Shown here piece by piece: positions 7,908 to 14,499 of a stretch of 14,853 nt of DNA. Source of the stretch: Bradyrhizobium sp. GTDB lineage: Bacteria; Pseudomonadota; Alphaproteobacteria; Rhizobiales; Xanthobacteraceae. Where the stretch lies: the NCBI GenBank assembly GCA_028290165.1, contig JAQGKJ010000074.1, forward strand, positions 1 to 14,853, in the 5' to 3' direction. The position numbers were made by a program, and so were the translations under genes. Below the pieces are notes generated by a model, which saw only the letters and a program-made list of their open reading frames with translations, did not search any database and was not told where the DNA came from. Within the stretch, counting starts at the first letter, position 1. Every line of letters starts with the position of its first letter.

Positions 7908-7936
7908 GTCGTCCCAATGATTAGTCGTCCCAATGA
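7908..7936. repeat. Short tandem duplication at a gene end
   Basis: GTCGTCCCAATGA occurs at 7908-7920 and again at 7924-7936, a period of 16 bases. On the minus strand the right copy encodes the final codons HWDD and the left copy repeats them just past the stop codon. It looks like a slippage duplication of the 3' end. Confidence 0.7.
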
Positions 7937-8121
7937 CGGTGACGCTTGATGATTACCGTTCGGTCGCCATCATGATTGTACCAGCCGCGATGCAGCCCGC
8001 GGTCATGTTCGTAGAACTCGGCACGAGGGCCGCGATAGTCATCTCGGTCGCGGTAGTAATCTCGATCACTCCCGACCCGGACGCCAAAACCCTCAGCGCT
8101 TGCCACGTGGCGCGGACTCAT
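7921..8121 (-). pseudogene. Small secreted His/Asp/Arg-rich protein gene, 5'-truncated
   Basis: Sixty-six codons remain. The sequence from VASAEGFGVRVG onward looks like the end of a signal peptide (cleavage after ASA) and the start of a mature secreted protein, continuing with DRDYYRDRDDYRGP, GLHRGWYNH and VIIKRHRHWDD. Related rhizobial proteins of 80-100 residues, as I recall them, have a hydrophobic signal peptide before this point. Here only MSPRH precedes it, with no hydrophobic stretch in any upstream frame. The 3' end and its own terminator are intact, so the gene was most likely cut at about 8105-8115 by a rearrangement. If ATG 8121 is used, the product would stay in the cytoplasm. 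The function of the family is unknown. Confidence 0.6.
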
Positions 8122-8425
8122 TAGGCCGTGTACTCATTTGGGCGCTTGAATCACGTCCGAACCGATGCCTCCAACCGACAAAACCGGACAACCGGCATTT
8201 CCGAGATTACCCGGCACCCTCTAACCGGACATGCTGCGGACATGCCAAAATCGACGCGAATGACCCCATTTCGGACGTCAGCGGAAAAGCCGCGCTTCGT
8301 CTCGATTTCGCCATTTGTGTGTTGGCTCGCCCTACAATCGCAACCGTTTTCCCAAGTCTGAAATAGCGCGGTAGCGCAGCCCGTCCAATTTGGGTGCGGG
8401 ATATCAGCACCGCGAAACCAAGCCA
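8122..8425. other. Gene-free stretch at the left edge of the accessory region
   Basis: No convincing gene is seen here; reading frames on both strands overlap each other and lack ribosome sites. It holds CTAACCGGACAT (8221-8232) and GACATGCCAA (8239-8248), both of which recur to the right of the broken ligase gene (10319-10330 and 10235-10244). The composition is less regular than the left part of the window. Confidence 0.5.
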
Positions 8426-10020
8426 ATGAAAATGACTCCAACGGGTGCTTTGATGCACCAGGCGCAAACTCGGCCGAAAAGCGCGGCATTCGTGTTTCAC
8501 GAAGAAGTTTGGACTTACGAACGGCTTGCGACGGAGGCCGAACGCCTTGCGCGCGGACTGGCAGCGCGCGGCGTCGGACCGGGTGACCGCGTCGCCCTTC
8601 ATATGATGAACAGGCCCGAAATGATCGTCGCCTGCTATGCCTGCTTCAAACTGGCGGCGATCGCGGCGCCGTTGCGAACCGCGTTCACATTCGCCGAGCT
8701 CGCTCCCCTTCTGCAGCGGCTAAAACCCGCGCTCTACATCGGCGAGATGGGCCTGTACGAAAATGTCGCCCCGGTTGACGCTTCAATCCTTGCGCCGGAC
8801 AAACGCTTCGTCGTCAACGGAACCTTCGAAGACCACGGCGTCCAGCCGTGGGAGGCGCTGTTCGACGGAGCCACGGATGCTAAACTGCCGCTCTCGCCGG
8901 CTCCGTACAAACCGGCAGTGCTGATCAACACATCCGGAACGACGGGCACAAATTCGTCATTCACACACCGGAAACGCTATCTGAATCGGTAGACCTCATG
9001 ATCAAGAATTGGGGGTTTTCGGACGACAATGTCATGGTCATGCCCTTGCCCATGGCGCATCTAGGCGGGCTTATGTGCTTCCTGTCTTTTATTCAGGTCG
9101 GTGCTCCTTTCATCTTGCTCCAGGGTTTCGACGCCGACACTGTCCTTGACTGCATTGAACGCCATCGTTGCACCACTTATATGGGGTTCCCTGCCCATTA
9201 TGCGGCCCTGCTTGAGTCCCAGCTGGCACGGCCGTGCGATCTGGAATCCCTGCGAATCTGCTTTACCGGAGCGGATACCTGTCCGATCGATCTGCAGGAG
9301 CGCGTCACTTCGACCTTTGGCGCGCCCCTCTACAACATCTGGGCTGCCACGGAAGTATTTGGAAATCTGACCTTCGGTCTGCAGCAGGGGCCGGTGGTGC
9401 GGGTCCCGAAGGACGCCCAAATTCGGTTGGTCGACGAAAATGGCATGGATGTCGCCGACGGCGAGATCGGCGAGCTCCTGATCCGCGGGGCAAACGTCTT
9501 CGCCGGTTACTGGAACGACCCTCAAGCGACAGAGGAAAGCATGAAGGGCGGCTGGTATCATACCGGCGATCTGATGCGGCGCGGCGAGGGAGACGATCTC
9601 TGGTTCGTGTCTCGCAAGAAAGACATCATCATCCGCGGCGGTACCAATATCTCCCCTGCCGAAGTGGAGGAGGCGCTGATCGCCGCCCATCACGCGGTCG
9701 TGGAGGCGGCCGTGGCGGGCATACCGGATGCCGCGCTCGGCGAACGTGTGTTCGGTTTCGTAAAGCTCGCAGAAGGGACGAGCGACACAGTCGTTTCCGA
9801 AATCCTCCGCAAAGTCGCGACACGGCTGGCATCCTATAAGGTGCCCGAGGGCCTTAGGGTCGTCGATGAATTGCCCCGCAACGCGCTCAGCAAGGTCGAT
9901 CGCAACATGTTGCAGGCCATGGCGGCCGCTATCGACAAATCTCTTCAAATGGGAACTGCGCCCTTGCAGCCGAAACAGCCAGATGAGCAGCCAACCCGGC
10001 GCGTCGCTGGGAATAGATAG
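8426..10020 (+). pseudogene. Class I adenylate-forming acyl-CoA ligase, frameshifted in the ATP-binding loop
   Basis: The gene would encode about 532 residues of an ATP- and CoA-dependent acid:CoA ligase. Frame one (8426-8992) gives the N-terminal part up to NTSGTTG (residues 169-174), the A3 ATP-binding loop. There the frame breaks: after GGC at 8945-8947 only two bases (AC) precede AAA TTC GTC ATT CAC ACA, which read on in another frame as KFVIHTPETLSESVDLMIKN and join the C-terminal part to 10020. The family motif TGxPK implies four missing bases. Downstream motifs are intact: YNIWAATEVFG, GWYHTGDL, SRKKDIIIRGG and the LPRNALSKVDR catalytic-lysine region. The acid substrate cannot be named. 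ATG 8998, five bases after the premature stop at 8990-8992, could restart translation, but the product would lack half the N-terminal domain. The ribosome site at the start is weak; the ATG at 8432 is an alternative start. Confidence 0.88.
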
Positions 10021-10041
10021 TGCCTACTGCACAAAAGCCGG

Positions 10042-10060
10042 CGGCGGGCACCGCCCGCCG
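10042..10060 (+). terminator. GC-rich hairpin after the broken ligase
   Basis: Perfect 8-base stem (CGGCGGGC / GCCCGCCG) with a three-base loop. It is placed correctly to end the ligase transcript, but only TTGCGC follows, so it may not terminate by itself. Confidence 0.4.
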
Positions 10061-10339
10061 TTGCGCAGACGAATGGGGCTGGCACGGCGTTCGCAACAGT
10101 TCTTTCTGACTAAGCCGTTTGCCGGCACAAGTTGTCATCGCCGTCTCTCAATGTCTTAACCGTGGTACGTCGACAACGTAAGGCTGCCTCAGTTAGCCAC
10201 TTTAGCGCGCGATGTCGCCTGTTGGCACGTTTGAGACATGCCAACCGGCTCAGGATTTATCCGCTAATCGGGTAAGACCGGAAGTGCTTGGCGCACGGTC
10301 AAAACGGTATTTTTGACCCTAACCGGACATTGAACTTGA

Positions 10340-10555
10340 TCAGCGCGGCTGAGACCTAAGCGGCCCTTTGTGCAAAGGCGGCATGTTCGCGGCGAGGTGA
10401 GCGGCGTCCACACCCTCGATACCAAGGACGCGAATATTGCCTTGTTCGACGTTTGCGACGAGGTGCGCGATAGTGAATTGGCTAAGGTCCACAGCAGACA
10501 GGTCGTTTCGGAAACAGCCCGTCATTGGCCCGATCAACAGCGACTGGGTTGGCAA
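10340..10555 (-). pseudogene. Possible gene relic of unknown family
   Basis: A 71-codon minus-strand frame. The middle (FRNDLSAVDLSQFTIAHLVA, then NVEQGNIRVLGIEGVDAAHL) reads like a folded protein, with mixed hydrophobic and charged residues and mostly G or C at third codon positions. The ends do not, and there is no ribosome site before the first ATG. I do not recognise the family. It may be a piece of a longer gene, or chance. Confidence 0.25.
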
Positions 10556-10751
10556 TCAAACATCGCGCCGACGCTGCTGATCGGCAAAAACTAACCCCAA
10601 TTCGGCCGAAGTCCGGACTTAATAATGTCTCGGCCAGGTTCCATTGCGTGCTGGCGATTTCGCAGCCGAGAAGCTGCTGGGGTCATTTTCGCTGTCAAGG
10701 CGGACATTTGCCGGGGGGAACAGGCAGTGGGGGCGGTGGGACGGTGCGGTC

Positions 10752-10768
10752 GCGAGATTGTATCTCGC
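10752..10768. promoter_or_regulatory. Perfect palindrome in the leader of the membrane protein gene
   Basis: GCGAGAT at 10752-10758 and ATCTCGC at 10762-10768 are perfect inverted copies around TGT, giving GCGAGATTGTATCTCGC. It lies about 210 bases before the start at 10979. The odd-spaced dyad could bind a dimeric regulator or fold as a small RNA hairpin. No known binding site was matched. Confidence 0.35.
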
Positions 10769-10978
10769 TCGACGTCGCGGTTTGTCGCACGGTGCGGATT
10801 TGGCATCCGGCGATTTGATTCAAATTTTTCCACCAAGCTTTGCATCTCATTCGGATCGACTGCGGATTTTTCCGTGCGACCGACGTCCCTGCTTGAAGCC
10901 TTCATTTATCGCATCCAGAGAAACGCCCGCAGGCCCGTTACTGCGGCTCCAACAGCTAAGTGTTATTAGGAGTAGTGT

Positions 10979-11569
10979 ATGAGTACCTACAGTGAGCACG
11001 GCAATCTCAATCCCAACGATCCTATGTATTATGCACCACGCTGGTTGCGTGAAAGATCGGCGTTGCGCTTATCCCCTTCGGGCGAACCAAGTTCCGAGCG
11101 CCCGAGAGGCCCTGTTTCCTCTTCACCTGCTTTCGACGGTTTGCTCGAGGAAGCGGTTCCCAGGGCTCTGCGGCGCCCACTCGATCCCGAGGTGATTCAC
11201 GAATCTCAGGGGTTCGTGCGCGAACTGGATCGGCGGGTAGCGTTGATCAGGGTCGCCGGTCGCTTCGCAGCAGCCGTCGGCATTTCAGCCCTCGTGGCGT
11301 TGTTCTTCGCCATCATGGTCCGAGATTATGCCCGGCAACCGGACGGCGGTGCTTCGTCCTTCTCTGGGATATTACAATCGATAAAAACCGCTTTCTATCA
11401 GCCACCTCGGAGAGAGGATGACTTGAAGCCCGCTCTTTCCGAGTTTCAGACAATCCTAGCGTCAACGCGAACCAGCCAGGCCGTCATTACGCACGAGCAG
11501 TCCGAAACGGTGCTTCAACAATTTCTTCAATGGCGCCAAAAATCTGGCTCAACCGGAGCACCTCAATAG
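10979..11569 (+). CDS. One-helix membrane protein of unknown function
   Basis: A 196-residue protein. Residues 1-90 are polar, opening with MSTYSEHGNLNPNDPMYYAP and rich in Ser, Pro and Arg; a single membrane helix spans about 94-113 (AGRFAAAVGISALVALFFAI); residues 114-196 are polar, with a DLKPALSEFQTILA segment and a HEQSETVLQQFLQWRQK C-terminus. This predicts a bitopic inner-membrane protein. I recall similar MSTYSEH/NLNPNDP proteins as a multi-copy hypothetical family in Bradyrhizobium, but could not search. AGGAG at 10968-10972, six bases before the ATG, fixes the start. The next gene begins 77 bases downstream on the same strand, so the two may be co-transcribed. No enzyme motif is seen. 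Confidence 0.85.
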   Translation: MSTYSEHGNLNPNDPMYYAPRWLRERSALRLSPSGEPSSERPRGPVSSSPAFDGLLEEAVPRALRRPLDPEVIHESQGFVRELDRRVALIRVAGRFAAAVGISALVALFFAIMVRDYARQPDGGASSFSGILQSIKTAFYQPPRREDDLKPALSEFQTILASTRTSQAVITHEQSETVLQQFLQWRQKSGSTGAPQ

Positions 11570-11645
11570 TGGAGCCGATCAATCAAACGGGCGGAGAAGC
11601 AACACTGCCTGATCACGGGTCCAACATGCCCTTGCGGAGTCTGCG

Positions 11646-13190
11646 ATGACTCCTCGTTGGATGACGATTCTATTTGGTGTCTTGCTTGCAAGCGCTGCGG
11701 GCGCAGCGCCTGGTAACAAGATGGATGTTGTACGCGACCTTGCAGGCCGCATCGGACCGATCGTTGGTTCAGCGTTGGCCTGCGGGGACATCGCGCGGCC
11801 CCGCATTCGGGTTATCGTCGACAAATTCGCGGCTGTAATCAAGGAGGCCTCGTCCAACGAGGCTGAGCGTGACGACCTTACACAGCTACTCGATCGCAAT
11901 GTCGCGGACGGCCGTGGTGCCGTGACCGCAGGAAAGATTGATTGCAGACTAGCAGACCGCCAGCTCGCTGATCTCGAACGGTCGATCGCCGCGCCCACTT
12001 TGGCCGCTGGAATTGCACCGTCTTCCGCCGCCGCCGCCACAGCGCCCGCAGCACCAGCCGTCAGCACCACGACCCGCGGCCTAAGCGATCGAGAAATCCG
12101 GTTCGGAATCGCGGCACCCTTTTCCGGTGCTGCAAGGGAACTGGGGCGCCAGATGAAGCTCGGGATCGATACCGCTTTCAACCGGGTCAACGACGCCGGG
12201 GGCGTGGAAGGCCGGATGCTCCGGCTCATCGCGGCTGATGACGGTTATGAACCGACGCGGACCGCCGATGCCATGAAACAACTCTACGAGAAAGACCAGG
12301 TATTCGGCATCATTGGAAATGTCGGAACCCCCACCGCGGTCGTTGCGGTGCCGTACGCGCTCGAGCGACGGCTTTTGTTCTTCGGCGCCTTCACGGGCGC
12401 CAACGTGCTCCGCAATGACCCTCCCGATCGCTATGTATTCAACTATCGTCCGAGCTACGCGGAGGAAACCGACGCCGTGGTGCGCTACCTGGTAAAAATG
12501 CGCCGGCTGCAACCCAGGCAGATCGCTGTTTTCGCGCAGCAGGATGCATACGGCGATTCGGGATTCGCCGGTGTCGCGAAGGCATTTCGTACGCTAGGCG
12601 CCAGTGACAGCGCAATTCTGCGGCTCAACTACAAGCGAAATACCGTGGATGTGGAAGAAGCGGTCAATCAACTGAAAGTGCAGAAGCCGCTGATCAAAGC
12701 GGTGGTCATGGTGTCGACTTATCGAGCCGCCGCAAAGTTCATCGAGAAGACCCGCGACCTCCATCCTGGGATGATTTACACCAACGTGTCGTTCGTGGGC
12801 AGCACCGCCCTTGCCGATGAATTGATGCTATTGGGAGCGCGCTATGCTAACGGCGTAATCGTCACGCAAGTGGTCCCGGCGGTTTCCGGCTATTCGAGTG
12901 TGGTTCTCGAATACAAAAATGCCCTTGCTAAATATTTTCCCGGAGAGGCGCCGGATTACGTATCGCTTGAAGGCTATGTTTCGGCGAACGTTCTGATCCT
13001 GGCTCTTAAACGTACCGGACCGCAACTCGATACCGAAAAGCTCATCGACAACTTGGAAAGTATGCGCAATCTCGACCTGGGGCTTGGAACCCCTCTCAGT
13101 TTTGGCCGCGCTGAACATCAGGCTTCGCACAAAATATGGGGAACGGCACTGGATGAAAACGGGCGGTTCCAGCCAATCGAACTTGAATAA
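11646..13190 (+). CDS. Periplasmic ligand-binding protein (Peripla_BP_6 type) with N-terminal cysteine domain
   Basis: A 514-residue exported protein. Residues 1-20 form a signal peptide (cleavage likely after AAGA). Residues about 24-114 form an extra alpha-helical domain with just two cysteines, C46 and C100, which could form a disulfide; I do not recognise it. Residues 115-145 are an Ala/Pro/Ser/Thr linker. From 147 on is a branched-chain amino acid or amide type binding protein: IRFGIAAPFSGAARELGRQM, then FNRVNDAGGVEGRMLRLIAA, IIGNVGTPT and VFAQQDAYGDSGF are its hallmarks. Ordinary members are about 370-400 residues and lack the front domain. No permease or ATPase gene is nearby, so it may serve a remote transporter or act as a sensor with the membrane protein upstream (inference). 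Start: GGAG six bases before the ATG. Confidence 0.88.
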   Translation: MTPRWMTILFGVLLASAAGAAPGNKMDVVRDLAGRIGPIVGSALACGDIARPRIRVIVDKFAAVIKEASSNEAERDDLTQLLDRNVADGRGAVTAGKIDCRLADRQLADLERSIAAPTLAAGIAPSSAAAATAPAAPAVSTTTRGLSDREIRFGIAAPFSGAARELGRQMKLGIDTAFNRVNDAGGVEGRMLRLIAADDGYEPTRTADAMKQLYEKDQVFGIIGNVGTPTAVVAVPYALERRLLFFGAFTGANVLRNDPPDRYVFNYRPSYAEETDAVVRYLVKMRRLQPRQIAVFAQQDAYGDSGFAGVAKAFRTLGASDSAILRLNYKRNTVDVEEAVNQLKVQKPLIKAVVMVSTYRAAAKFIEKTRDLHPGMIYTNVSFVGSTALADELMLLGARYANGVIVTQVVPAVSGYSSVVLEYKNALAKYFPGEAPDYVSLEGYVSANVLILALKRTGPQLDTEKLIDNLESMRNLDLGLGTPLSFGRAEHQASHKIWGTALDENGRFQPIELE

Positions 13191-13208
13191 GCATCCGTGT
13201 CATCGCCT

Positions 13209-13230
13209 GAACGCACAGGCGTTCGCTTTT
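13209..13230 (+). terminator. Possible terminator of the binding-protein gene
   Basis: GAACGC at 13209-13214 pairs with GCGTTC at 13219-13224 around ACAG, followed by GCTTTT. It lies 19 bases past the stop at 13190 but overlaps the first codons of the neighbouring relic, so the pairing may be partly chance. Confidence 0.4.
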
Positions 13231-13522
13231 CTCCGCCGCTCGCAGATCGGTGCTGCTGCGCGGCGACGCAATCTGCCAACTTTTTCGCAAACAAAGCTCA
13301 TCTTGAAGGCGGCGCCTTCATGAGCTACGGCCCCCGACATCGTCGAAAGCTTTCGCTTGGCGGCGGCCCACGTGGATAAAATACTGAAGGGTGCCAAGGC
13401 CAGCCGACTTACTGTTGAGCAACCAACCAAATTCGAGTGGGCCATCAATCTGAGAACCTAAGGCTCTCGGCCTCACCGTCCTCCCGACTCTGCTCGCACG
13501 CGCCGACGACGCAATCGAATAA
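13219..13522 (+). pseudogene. C-terminal relic of an ABC_sub_bind (DUF534) substrate-binding protein
   Basis: No single frame is open, but joining frames gives the end of an ABC substrate-binding protein of the kind abundant in Bradyrhizobium. The pieces are RRSQIGAAARRRNLPTF, then ANKAHLEGGAFMSYGP, then DIVESFRLAAAHVDKILKGA through VEQPTKFEWAINLRT, then KALGLTVLPTLLARADDAIE and a stop at 13520-13522. Three breaks are needed: one T lost at the run 13281-13285, one C gained at the run 13331-13335, and two bases lost at 13459. The N-terminal two thirds of the gene are absent. It is a decayed remnant, which supports the view that this part of the window is accessory DNA. Confidence 0.82.
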
Positions 13523-13552
13523 GCTGCCTATTGTTGCGATGCATGAGTCTCT

Positions 13553-13628
13553 TGTTGGCACTTTTCAGACATAGCGTGATGTCCGACTTAAGTCCGTAAT
13601 GCGCACCAAAGCGGAAGTCCGCCAATGT
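13553..13628. repeat. Degenerate recurring motif region
   Basis: TTGTTGGCACTTTTCAGACAT at 13552-13572 matches the sequence at 10220-10239 with only two differences across GTTGGCAC.TTT.AGACAT. It is followed by several GTCCG boxes (ATGTCCGACTTAAGTCCG; GCGGAAGTCCGCC). I recall similar text between accessory genes in Bradyrhizobium. Probably decayed copies of a dispersed element. Confidence 0.45.
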
Positions 13629-13898
13629 CTATAAATTTATGAGTTCACGCCCTCGCTGGTCGTGGAACAGGTCCGAGTTGGCCGCCACGTACTCGGCCCA
13701 AAGCTGCTTCATCATCCTCTTCACTTCATCCGGATCGTAGCTGTCGCCCGTTGATGCCGCGTTTCCAAGTTGGCCCAGGCGCATGCTTCCAAAGCGAGGA
13801 TCGCCACAGTGCGATGCAAAAAACGCATCGGTGGGCTTATGCGTAATGCCCTGCGGCGTAATATTGAATTGGTCTCTCCTGACTAGAATGCTCGCCAT
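13629..13898 (-). CDS. Small conserved-looking hypothetical protein
   Basis: An 89-residue soluble protein with no signal peptide or membrane helix. It opens with ASILVRRDQFNITPQGITHK, where a short beta-rich motif leads to a THKPTDAFF segment, then MRLGQLGNAASTGDSYDPDEV and a helical end (VKRMMKQLWAEYVAANSDLF). The V.R.D.F....GITHKPT....GDP....LGQLGN...G..Y.PDEV pattern resembles a small rhizobial family I recall without a known role. A GGAAGG ribosome site precedes the ATG on the minus strand. Upstream lies the repeat-bearing block at 13918-14028, which may be its control region. Confidence 0.75.
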   Translation of the reverse strand: MASILVRRDQFNITPQGITHKPTDAFFASHCGDPRFGSMRLGQLGNAASTGDSYDPDEVKRMMKQLWAEYVAANSDLFHDQRGRELINL

Positions 13899-13917
13899 GG
13901 CCGCCTTCCCTTGAACC

Positions 13918-14028
13918 GAGACCGCCGCCTTTGGCTATCCGCGCGAGCGCTAATTATTCAACAGCGGGTCGTTGCAACCTTTGGCTATCCGCGCAAGGCG
14001 CCGCGTTAAAACGGCGGTCGGCGGTCTC
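13918..14028. repeat. Block with terminal inverted repeats and internal direct repeats
   Basis: GAGACCGCCG at 13918-13927 is the exact reverse complement of CGGCGGTCTC at 14019-14028, bounding 111 bases. Inside, CCTTTGGCTATCCGCGC occurs twice (13928-13944 and 13978-13994), with starts 50 bases apart. It could be an operator region for the minus-strand gene at 13629-13898 or a very small mobile element; no target duplication is evident at its edges. Confidence 0.55.
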
Positions 14029-14149
14029 CCCGAGTTAATACGTCGCCGAAGAATTCGTTCCGCGAGCAAGGCCTGGATTGTTTGACAAGCAGGGCTGGAA
14101 CATTCCCGCACCATTGTCGATTATTTTACAACGCAACGGATTTAGCGAG

Positions 14150-14413
14150 ATGCAGATTGAGAAGCGTGCACTTCTGGACCATGCCGGTCGTTGTCGGCGT
14201 ACCGCTGATGAGATCGAGATGGAGCATGCTCGCGCCGCCGAGCGGCTGATAGCAATGGCACAAGAATATGAGGCCAGAGCGGCGACATTCGGCGATGGAA
14301 ATGAAAGCTGCAGAGCGCCTGGGTGGAGACGGTCAGTTGATGGTCTCGCCGTTGCCGCGTTCGCCGCCTTGGCTCTTCTCGTGTTCGCCTGCGGCAAACT
14401 TCTTGGCGTCTAG
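14150..14413 (+). CDS. Small helical protein with C-terminal membrane segment
   Basis: An 87-residue frame from the ATG at 14150. Residues 1-48 are a charged helix (MQIEKRALLDHAGRCRRTAD, then HARAAERLIAMAQEYEARAA) of a type common in small rhizobial proteins with the pattern LLxHAxxCRRxAxE...A.RL.AMA.EYE. The last 20 or so residues (GLAVAAFAALALLVFACGKLLGV) are hydrophobic and could anchor it in the inner membrane. The start is uncertain: an in-frame TTG at 14078 gives 111 residues, and the ribosome site at 14150 is weak. No function is known. Confidence 0.5.
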   Translation: MQIEKRALLDHAGRCRRTADEIEMEHARAAERLIAMAQEYEARAATFGDGNESCRAPGWRRSVDGLAVAAFAALALLVFACGKLLGV

Positions 14414-14499
14414 GCGTGCGGCAGGCTTGAGAAGTTCCAACTTCGAAAACAAGCCACTGCGATATTTGACTCAGGCGATTAAGCGCAGCTTGTTCGGAG

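Larger units (their letters stand above)
10021..10978. other. Long gene-poor stretch with relics and a leader
   Basis: Almost a kilobase without a convincing intact gene. It starts with a perfect hairpin at 10042-10060 (CGGCGGGC, loop ACC, GCCCGCCG), 21 bases after the broken ligase, with no T-run. It continues with the motif GTTGGCAC.TTT.AGACAT at 10221-10239 (repeated near 13554), the motif CTAACCGGACAT at 10319-10330, a possible minus-strand gene relic at 10340-10555, and a leader of at least 220 bases before the gene at 10979 that holds a sharp palindrome at 10752-10768. Confidence 0.55.

Noticed and set aside
9061..9948. Minus-strand open frame of 295 codons
   Set aside because: Antisense to conserved ligase motifs; its composition is that of a shadow frame.
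8998..10020. Separate 340-residue ligase gene starting at ATG 8998
   Set aside because: The codons before 8998 in the same frame continue the family sequence back to the P-loop, so this is the second half of a frameshifted gene and not an independent one.
10798..10842. AT-rich stretch compared with a nod box
   Set aside because: Only scattered matches to the consensus and no ATC-N9-GAT spacing; not enough to call.
10591..10905. Minus-strand frame of 104 codons opposite the leader of the gene at 10979
   Set aside because: No clear ribosome site, no recognisable family, and few hydrophobic residues. It could be real, but I cannot support it.
13344..13355. Perfect 12-base palindrome CGAAAGCTTTCG, reminiscent of part of a tts box
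   Set aside because: It falls on the E-S-F-R codons of the DUF534 relic, and the rest of the tts box pattern is not present.
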